Below the pieces are notes generated by a model. The model saw only the letters and a list, made by a program, of their open reading frames with translations, made no database searches and was not told the DNA's origin. This document shows, in pieces, positions 1 through 5,253 of a DNA stretch of 9,674 nt. A program made the translations under genes and the position numbers. Source of the DNA: Clostridia bacterium (GTDB lineage Bacteria; Bacillota; Clostridia; Oscillospirales; Acutalibacteraceae); assembly GCA_900764115.1 (NCBI GenBank), contig CAAFMR010000016.1, positions 1-9,674 on the forward strand, written 5' to 3'. Every line of letters starts with the position of its first letter. The stretch's first letter is position 1.

Positions 1-266
1 CGCATCAGCCGGTCGGGGATTTCCGCCCGTGTCGGCGTCGAGGCGTCCACCGTTACCGTATGCTCCTGCTGCTGGGTGCGGCATCCCAAATGCCGCAGAA
101 TTTCCAAAGCGACCCCCACATCCGATAGGCGGGGGCAATGCTCCAGCACCGCTGTGCCATGGCACAGCAGCGTCGCCGCCAATAGGGGCAGGGCGCTGTT
201 CTTGGCACCGTGAACGGCGATCGCGCCCCCCAGGGGGATTCCCCCCTGTATCCGTATGCTCTCCAT
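1..266 (-). CDS. murA: UDP-N-acetylglucosamine 1-carboxyvinyltransferase MurA, N-terminal part
   Basis: This is the first 88 codons of MurA; the rest runs off the low-coordinate edge. MurA transfers enolpyruvate from PEP to UDP-GlcNAc in the cytoplasm, the committed step of peptidoglycan precursor synthesis. The N-terminus reads MESIRIQGG, followed by GAKNSALPLLAATLL with Lys22 and Asn23, the substrate-binding pair of the family, and EIPDRLMR near the cut end. The catalytic Cys of the PEP loop (about residue 115) would lie outside the window. There is an ATG at 272 as well, but it abuts the AGGAGG at 273-278 with no spacing. The ATG at 266 gives 6 bases and leaves Lys/Asn at the family positions, so I chose it. 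It follows murG by 67 bases and is probably in the same operon. A murA downstream of murG is known in clostridial dcw clusters. Whether the genome has a second murA paralogue cannot be told from here. Confidence 0.93.
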   Translation of the reverse strand, partial: MESIRIQGGIPLGGAIAVHGAKNSALPLLAATLLCHGTAVLEHCPRLSDVGVALEILRHLGCRTQQQEHTVTVDASTPTRAEIPDRLM

Positions 267-272
267 CCCCAT

Positions 273-303
273 CCTCCTCTCTGCACGCTCAGTGTATGCA
301 GAG
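273..303 (-). promoter_or_regulatory. Hairpin abutting the murA ribosome binding site
   Basis: On the minus strand a perfect 7-bp inverted repeat, CTCTGCA (297-303) and TGCAGAG (279-285), encloses an 11-base loop. The murA AGGAGG (273-278) follows the 3' arm directly. Two further C-G pairs could form past a bulged A and would then include part of the Shine-Dalgarno sequence. There is no U-tract, so it is not a terminator. It may tune murA translation or mark an RNA processing site. The hairpin is visible; its role is inference. Confidence 0.4.
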
Positions 304-333
304 GGAAGATGTCCGGTTAAAAGCGGGAATTAT

Positions 334-1452
334 TTAGCGGTGCAGCGTCTCCCGCACCACCGCCAAAATCCGTTCGTCGGCATCCAAGATTGCCGCTTTG
401 CGCATATTTTCCGCCATCTCCGCCAATCGGACGGGGTCAGCTGTGAGCTGCTTGATTGTTTCCCACAGCTTGTCGCCGGTAAGCTCTTTTTCTTCGATGC
501 ATTCCGCTGCGCCCCGGCGCACCAGCGCCATCGCGTTATGATATTGGTGGTTCTCCGCCACATAGGGGGAGGGAATCAGGATGGCGGGCTTGCCCATGGC
601 GGGCAGCTCGCTGAGGGTCATCGCCCCGCAGCGGCACACCACCAGATCCGCCGCCGCCATACACCGGGGCATATCGTCGATATACTCCCGCACCCGGATG
701 CCGTCTCCCTGCAGCGGCACGCCCGCCGCCTCCAAAGCGGCAGCGGTGGCAGCGTAGTCCCGCTTTCCAGTGCCGTGGATATGCTGTAAAGCGCCGCTTA
801 CATGGCTTTTTTGCAGCACCTCTGTCATAGCGGTATTGATGGGCTTGGCTCCTAAGCTGCCGCCAAAGGACAGCACCAGCGGACGGCTATCCAACGCCAA
901 CTCCTGCCGGGATTTTTCCCGTTCCGGAGCCTGAAAGCCCTGGCGCAGCGGATTACCGGTCACGATTGCCCGGCTGCCCTCCGGCAGATATTTCCGGGCG
1001 TCCTCGCTGCACAGCAGCACCGTGGCGCCCTCTTTTGCCAGCATTTTCACCGTTACGCCGGGAAAAGCATTGGATTCATGTACCAGCACGGGAATTTTCC
1101 GCTTCAGCGCCCGCCGCAGCACCGGTCCGCAGACATAGCCGCCGGTGCCGATCGCCAGATCCGGCTGGAACTCCCGCAAAATCTTATCCGCGGCGCTGCT
1201 GGCAGTAACCACATCCACCGCCGCCAGCACATTGCGCCCGATATTCTTCAGCGACAGCCGCCGCTGAAAGCCCCGCACATGCTGCCCCCGGATCGGGTAA
1301 CCCGCCTGGGGCACCAGCTGCATCTCCATACGCCCGTAAGCGCCTACAAACAGAAATTCCGCATCCGGATATGCCTGCCGGATGGTGTCGGCGATAGCCA
1401 GCGCCGGATTGATGTGTCCGGCGGTACCGCCGCCGGTCATAAGGACCTTCAT
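334..1452 (-). CDS. murG: Lipid II synthase MurG (GlcNAc transferase)
   Basis: MurG is the peripheral membrane GT28-family transferase that moves GlcNAc from UDP-GlcNAc onto lipid I to give lipid II. The protein has 372 residues, normal for the family. Visible motifs in order are the N-terminal glycine-rich loop GGGTAGH (7-13) followed by NPALAIA, GTGGYVCGP (102-110), HESNAFPG (125-132), GNPLR (166-170), FGGSLGA (196-202), and the donor-site segments CRCGAMTLSEL (273-283, with the conserved Glu282) and NHQYHNA (301-307). These cover both Rossmann lobes, so the protein looks complete and active. The ATG at 1452 is preceded by a GAAAGGG-type ribosome binding site about 9 bases upstream. It follows ftsW after 76 bases that contain a hairpin, and precedes murA by 67 bases. 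Confidence 0.97.
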   Translation of the reverse strand: MKVLMTGGGTAGHINPALAIADTIRQAYPDAEFLFVGAYGRMEMQLVPQAGYPIRGQHVRGFQRRLSLKNIGRNVLAAVDVVTASSAADKILREFQPDLAIGTGGYVCGPVLRRALKRKIPVLVHESNAFPGVTVKMLAKEGATVLLCSEDARKYLPEGSRAIVTGNPLRQGFQAPEREKSRQELALDSRPLVLSFGGSLGAKPINTAMTEVLQKSHVSGALQHIHGTGKRDYAATAAALEAAGVPLQGDGIRVREYIDDMPRCMAAADLVVCRCGAMTLSELPAMGKPAILIPSPYVAENHQYHNAMALVRRGAAECIEEKELTGDKLWETIKQLTADPVRLAEMAENMRKAAILDADERILAVVRETLHR

Positions 1453-1496
1453 AACATTCGACCCTTTCTTTGGGGATTGGAATTATGCCCACGGCG

Positions 1497-1518
1497 AAAG
1501 CCGCCGAAATGCGGCTTT
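1497..1518 (-). terminator. Hairpin between ftsW and murG (weak terminator or processing site)
   Basis: A perfect 8-bp inverted repeat, AAAGCCGC / GCGGCTTT, with a 6-base loop begins about 10 bases after the ftsW stop codon. On the minus strand the 3' arm ends in UUU and then runs into CGCCG, so the U-tract is too short for efficient intrinsic termination. It is better read as an attenuating or mRNA-stabilising hairpin that could lower murG-murA expression relative to ftsW. The hairpin is seen directly; its effect is inferred. Confidence 0.4.
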
Positions 1519-1528
1519 TCCCCGCCTG

Positions 1529-2737
1529 CTACGTCTTTTCCATACGGGATTGGCGGGAGATGGACAGCACGACCCCCATCTGCGCCAGCAGCATCAGAAT
1601 AGAGGTGCCGCCATAGCTGAAGAAGGGCAGGCTGATGCCGGTATTGGGAATCAGATTGGACACCACCGCCACATTGATGAGCATTTGCAGACCGATCTGA
1701 GCTGTCAACCCGATCGCCAGCATACAGCCGAACTTATCCGGCGCCCGCATCCCGATCACAAAGCCCCGCCACACCAGCAGACCAAACAGGACGATCAGCA
1801 CCACCGCGCCGACAAAGCCCATTTCTTCGCAATAAACGGAGAAGATGAAGTCGTTTTGCGGCTCCGGCAAAAACAGGTGCTTTTGCCGGGAATTGCCCGG
1901 TCCCTGCCCCAAAAGACCGCCGGAACCGATGGCATAGAGGGATTGCACCGTCTGCCACGCGTGATCCCGCCCAGACATACCGTCGGGAAAGGTGATCTGG
2001 TTGGCAAAGCACTCCAGAGGGTGCAGCCACACGGCGATGCGGTCCTGCTCATAGCCCAGCACCAGCACCATAACCGTCACACCGGCGGCGCCGACTCCCA
2101 GCACCGCCAACAGCCACCAGACGCTCACGCCGCCCACATACATCATCACAAAGCCAAGCAGCCCGATAAGCAGCGTGCCCGACAGGTGCGGCTCAATAAT
2201 CACCAGCCCGCAGGTGATACCCAAAATCACCATCAGCGGCAAAAAGCCCCGGGTAAAGGTTTTCATCCGCTTATGATTCAGAGAAATCAGATGGGCGAAC
2301 AGCAAAATCAGGGCGAATTTTGCCACCTCCGAGGGCTGGAACTGCCCCAGCCCGGGAATCCGGATCCACCGGTGGATACCGGTGGAGGAGGGCATCAGAT
2401 ATGCCACCACCAGCAGCCCCAGGCTGACAATCCATAACAGCCACGCCACCTTATGCAGCACATGATAGTCCACCACGGAAAACGCCAGCATCGCCGCCAG
2501 CCCCAGCGCCACCCACACCACCTGCTTACGGATGTAGTAATAGCTATCCCCGTTCTGATAGTTGAAGGCGTAGACATGGCTGGCGGAATACAGCGTTGCC
2601 AGACCGATGACTAGAATGATCATCAGCAGCACAAAGAAATACATATCCGGACCGTTCGCCACATGAAAGAACGGCTTGCGTTCTTTTTTGGCTTTTTTTC
2701 CGGGCGCCGGCATCGCTGTCACGTTGCTCTGTGCCAT
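1529..2737 (-). CDS. ftsW: SEDS peptidoglycan glycosyltransferase FtsW (FtsW/RodA/SpoVE family)
   Basis: This is a polytopic membrane protein of 402 residues with about ten hydrophobic segments after a basic cytoplasmic tail (KKAKKERK, 14-21). SEDS proteins polymerise lipid II into septal glycan together with a class B PBP; that partner is encoded upstream in this cluster. Family signatures are RWIRIPGLGQFQPSE (123-137), EPHLSGT, QSLYAIGSGGLLGQGPGNS (from 265), LPEPQNDFIFS, and GISLPFFSYGGTS near the C-terminus. The start at 2737 has AAGGAG about 9 bases upstream. Residues 243-261 form an unusually long extracellular loop. The family normally has a short WxDPxGxGYQ-like sequence with the catalytic Asp there, whereas this protein has Cys243 next to LHPLE and Asp252 and Asp258 further on. 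In a sporulating host the protein could also serve the SpoVE role. It lies 38 bases after mraY with no murD between. Confidence 0.95.
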   Translation of the reverse strand: MAQSNVTAMPAPGKKAKKERKPFFHVANGPDMYFFVLLMIILVIGLATLYSASHVYAFNYQNGDSYYYIRKQVVWVALGLAAMLAFSVVDYHVLHKVAWLLWIVSLGLLVVAYLMPSSTGIHRWIRIPGLGQFQPSEVAKFALILLFAHLISLNHKRMKTFTRGFLPLMVILGITCGLVIIEPHLSGTLLIGLLGFVMMYVGGVSVWWLLAVLGVGAAGVTVMVLVLGYEQDRIAVWLHPLECFANQITFPDGMSGRDHAWQTVQSLYAIGSGGLLGQGPGNSRQKHLFLPEPQNDFIFSVYCEEMGFVGAVVLIVLFGLLVWRGFVIGMRAPDKFGCMLAIGLTAQIGLQMLINVAVVSNLIPNTGISLPFFSYGGTSILMLLAQMGVVLSISRQSRMEKT

Positions 2738-2775
2738 ACCAAGTCTCTCCTTTCCGGGTGCCGGGATGGACGCCG

Positions 2776-3693
2776 TCAGCGCGCCAGCATCAGCAGCACT
2801 GCAATCACGCTGCCCACTAATGTGATCGCTGTAAAGACCGTCACAATTTTATTCTCGCTCCACCCGCACAACTCAAAGTGGTGGTGCAGCGGACTCATCT
2901 TAAACAGCCGTTTGCCGTGGGTGAGCTTAAAATACCCCACCTGCAAAATCACCGACAAATCTTCGGCAATGTACAAAATCCCCACCGGCACCAGCAGAAA
3001 CGGCTGCTCGATGCCGAATGCCAGCGCCGCCAGCGCCACTGCAAACAGGCACTCGCCGAACAGCCCCGCCAGCCCCGCCAGCAGCAGAAACGCCAGCGCC
3101 GCCACGAACGAGGTCATCCCGCACAGTCCGTCCACGCCGTCGGTGAGGTTGGTGGCGTTGGACAGCGCCACCACCACAAACATACAAAACGGGATGAACC
3201 ACACACCCCAGTTGACCGTGCCGAAGAAGGGAATGTTGAAGCTGCCGTGACCGTAGGTATACAGCAAAATCGCATAGGCGGCAGACAACAGCAGCTGCAG
3301 CAGCAGCTTTTGCAGCGGCGTCAGCCCCTTGTTGCGCTTTTTCACCACCTTGATGTAGTCGTCCAGAAAGCCGATGGCACCGCATCCCAGCGCCAGCACC
3401 GCTCCGGCAATCAACCGCACCGTATCATAGGGCAGCGCCAGCAGCGAGGGATTCACCAGCGTCGCCGCCAGCAGCCCCAACCCAAAGGTGACCGTAGAGG
3501 ACAGGATGAATAAAATCCCGCCCATCGTAGGGGTGCCTTGCTTATCGTGGTGCCAGCTGGGACCAATGTCCAGAATGGTCTGCCCGAAATGCAGCTTATG
3601 CAGCCACGGGATACACACCTTGCCCAGCAAGGCGGCGATGAGAAAGGACAGCAGCCCGGTGAGCGCCATCAACACGGTATTTTTTACAGTCAT
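2776..3693 (-). CDS. mraY: Phospho-MurNAc-pentapeptide transferase MraY, apparently missing its GDTGS segment
   Basis: MraY transfers phospho-MurNAc-pentapeptide to undecaprenyl phosphate to make lipid I. The gene encodes 305 residues against about 324 in B. subtilis. I chose the start at 3693 over an in-frame ATG at 3738 because GAGGAGG (3702-3708) sits 8 bases upstream and the protein then begins MTVKNTVLM like its relatives. Present are GTPTMGG, FLDDYIKV (Asp111, Asp112), NATNLTDGVDGL (Asp185, Asp188), LSVILQV, and MSPLHHHFE (His270-272). Absent is the segment like FNxxPAKVFMGDTGSLALGG, which lies between the TDGxDGL and LSVILQV motifs and holds a Mg-binding catalytic Asp. By alignment from memory about 31 residues are gone, and the sequence on both sides aligns without gaps. 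The frame is intact. The protein may be inactive, or the deletion may be a population variant or assembly error. Confidence 0.9.
   Translation of the reverse strand: MTVKNTVLMALTGLLSFLIAALLGKVCIPWLHKLHFGQTILDIGPSWHHDKQGTPTMGGILFILSSTVTFGLGLLAATLVNPSLLALPYDTVRLIAGAVLALGCGAIGFLDDYIKVVKKRNKGLTPLQKLLLQLLLSAAYAILLYTYGHGSFNIPFFGTVNWGVWFIPFCMFVVVALSNATNLTDGVDGLCGMTSFVAALAFLLLAGLAGLFGECLFAVALAALAFGIEQPFLLVPVGILYIAEDLSVILQVGYFKLTHGKRLFKMSPLHHHFELCGWSENKIVTVFTAITLVGSVIAVLLMLAR
3020..3037 (-). repeat. 9-bp perfect tandem repeat at the apparent mraY deletion junction
   Basis: GCCAGCGCC occurs twice back to back (3020-3028 and 3029-3037; GGCGCTGGC on the coding strand). It encodes the Ala-Leu-Ala-Ala-Leu-Ala stretch exactly where MraY should carry its GDTGS loop. 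In intact clostridial homologues the two ends of the missing segment encode similar Ala/Leu/Gly-rich strings. Recombination or slippage between such repeats would remove a multiple of three bases. Confidence 0.6.
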
Positions 3694-3701
3694 ACAGTCA
3701 T
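3686..3701 (-). repeat. Tandem duplication of the mraY start region with a three-codon leader frame
   Basis: The coding strand reads ATGACTGT twice in direct tandem. The upstream ATG (3699-3701) lies directly against the GAGGAGG, too close for good initiation, and would give ATG-ACT-GTA-TGA. Its stop overlaps the mraY start as ATGA. The second ATG has good spacing and is the likely start. The first could compete for ribosomes or couple by re-initiation, though chance duplication is equally possible. Confidence 0.5.
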
Positions 3702-3711
3702 CCTCCTCGAT

Positions 3712-3735
3712 AGCCGGACCGACGTGGTCCCGGCT
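3712..3735 (-). promoter_or_regulatory. Stable hairpin immediately upstream of the mraY ribosome binding site
   Basis: On the minus strand AGCCGGGACC and GGTCCGGCT pair over 9 bp with one bulged G and a 5-base loop. The stem ends 3 bases before the GAGGAGG of mraY. With no U-tract it is not a terminator. It probably shapes mraY translation initiation or protects the 5' end of a processed transcript. Its role is inferred. Confidence 0.4.
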
Positions 3736-3744
3736 CAATTCCTT

Positions 3745-3770
3745 CGGGGTGATCCCCGTTCCTCCGGGGA
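3745..3770 (-). promoter_or_regulatory. Two mutually exclusive short hairpins after the murE stop codon
   Basis: Arm 3753-3758 can pair with 3765-3770 (6 bp, TCCCCG/CGGGGA, loop of 6). Alternatively 3754-3758 can pair with 3745-3749 (5 bp, loop of 4). The CCCCG arm is shared, so only one can form at a time. Together with the hairpin at 3712-3735, most of the 84-base murE-mraY gap can fold. The pairing is visible; any switching function is speculation. Confidence 0.3.
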
Positions 3771-3777
3771 CAGTCTC

Positions 3778-5220
3778 TTATTGCAGCGCCGCCAGAGCGT
3801 CCGCCACAACCTCCCGCTCGTCCAGATGGATCACTTCATCCTTCAGTACCTGATAGGTTTCGTGTCCCTTGCCCGCCAGCAGGATCGTATCCCCCGGCTG
3901 GGCGTGGGCGATTGCCCAATGAATTGCCTCCACGCGGTTTTCCACCACGGTATAGGGCGTTTTGGAGCCTTGCAGACCCACAAGGATATCCTGGATGATC
4001 GCCCCCGGCTCCTCGGTGCGGGGATTATCGGAGGTAACCACCAGATAATCCGACAGCGCTGCCGCCACGGCGCCCATTTTCGGGCGTTTGGTGCGATCCC
4101 GGTCGCCGCCGCAGCCAAATACCGTCACCAGCCGCCCCTGACAGCATTCCCTTAATGTGCGGCAAATATTTTCCAAGCCGTCGGGGGTATGGGCATAATC
4201 AATCACCACCGTGAAATTCCGCCCCGTCGGCACCACCTCGGCGCGTCCCTTGACCCCCTCGGCGGCGGACAGCGCCGCCACCACATCGTCAAATGCCATT
4301 CCTGCCGTCAGGCAGGCGGTTGCCGCCGCCAGACCGTTGTAGACAGAGAACTGTCCCGGAATTTTCATCCGCACCCGACCAATCTGTCCCACACCCACCA
4401 GCTCAAAGTCTACACCGGTGGCAGCGTGGCGCACATTGCGGGCTATATAGTCCCCCCGGTCACTATTCACCGCATAGGTCACCAGCCGACAGGGCACGCC
4501 CTCCATCATCGCCGGGGCATAGGCGTCGTCCAGATTGACGATGCCGGTGCGGCACAGCGAGAACAGCCGCTTTTTCGCCTGCATATACCGCTCCATGGTG
4601 CCGTGATAATCCAGATGATCCTGGGTCAGGTTGGTGAACACGCCGATATCAAAATCGCAGCCTGCCACCCGCTCCTGATCCAGCGCGTGGGAGGACACCT
4701 CCATCACACAATAGTCGCAGCCCTCCACCACCATCAGTGCCAGCATACTTTGCAGGTCAAAAGGGTCCGGGGTAGTGCGCTCCGCCGGCAGCGCCCGGCT
4801 GCCGATCATATTCTGGATTGTGCCGATCAGCCCCACCTTGCGTCCGGCGTGTTCCAGCATAGATTTAATCAGTGTGGTGGTGGTGGTCTTGCCATTGGTG
4901 CCGGTGACGCCGATCATATGCAGATGGGTGGCAGGATTGCCGAACCAGTTGGCGCAGATCTGCGCCCAGATGCGCCGGGTATTGTCGGTCAGCAGCTGGG
5001 TGCGCAGCCCCAAATCCCGCTGCACCACCACCACCGCCGCGCCGGCATCCTCCGCCGCCTGGGCATATTGATGACCGTCCACCCGGGTGCCGTCGATGCA
5101 CACAAACAGACAATCCTTCTCCACGCGCCGGGAATCGCAGGTGATGGCGGGGATTTCCCGGTCTATATCCACCGTTTCGGGAACCAGTCCGGTGTCTTTC
5201 AGCAGTTCATACAGTTTCAT
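3778..5220 (-). CDS. murE: UDP-MurNAc-tripeptide ligase MurE, meso-diaminopimelate type
   Basis: MurE is the cytoplasmic ATP-dependent ligase that adds the third residue to UDP-MurNAc-L-Ala-D-Glu. At 480 residues it has normal length. The N-terminal uridine-binding domain has CDSRRV (28-33). The central ATPase domain has the P-loop GVTGTNGKTTT (104-114) and EVSSHAL (174-180). The segment YMQAKKRLF carries the lysine (about 216) that is carbamylated in the family. The C-terminal domain has YAHTPDGL (342-349), DNPR (398-401) and GKGHETYQ (450-457). DNPR is the known signature of meso-diaminopimelate rather than lysine specificity, so the wall is predicted to be DAP-type. The start at 5220 has GGAAAGGA about 10 bases upstream. 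It lies 33 bases after the PBP gene. The next gene is mraY, not murF as in many relatives. Confidence 0.97.
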   Translation of the reverse strand: MKLYELLKDTGLVPETVDIDREIPAITCDSRRVEKDCLFVCIDGTRVDGHQYAQAAEDAGAAVVVVQRDLGLRTQLLTDNTRRIWAQICANWFGNPATHLHMIGVTGTNGKTTTTTLIKSMLEHAGRKVGLIGTIQNMIGSRALPAERTTPDPFDLQSMLALMVVEGCDYCVMEVSSHALDQERVAGCDFDIGVFTNLTQDHLDYHGTMERYMQAKKRLFSLCRTGIVNLDDAYAPAMMEGVPCRLVTYAVNSDRGDYIARNVRHAATGVDFELVGVGQIGRVRMKIPGQFSVYNGLAAATACLTAGMAFDDVVAALSAAEGVKGRAEVVPTGRNFTVVIDYAHTPDGLENICRTLRECCQGRLVTVFGCGGDRDRTKRPKMGAVAAALSDYLVVTSDNPRTEEPGAIIQDILVGLQGSKTPYTVVENRVEAIHWAIAHAQPGDTILLAGKGHETYQVLKDEVIHLDEREVVADALAALQ

Positions 5221-5253
5221 CGTCTTGTCATCCTTTCCTATTACACCGCGGCA

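Noticed and set aside
273..333. An intrinsic terminator after murG
   Set aside because: The 7-bp hairpin there has no U-tract after it and is followed at once by the murA ribosome binding site.
1382..2437. A 351-codon open frame on the plus strand
   Set aside because: It is antisense to ftsW and the start of murG, is His/Gln-rich and low in complexity, and is better explained as a shadow of ftsW codon bias.
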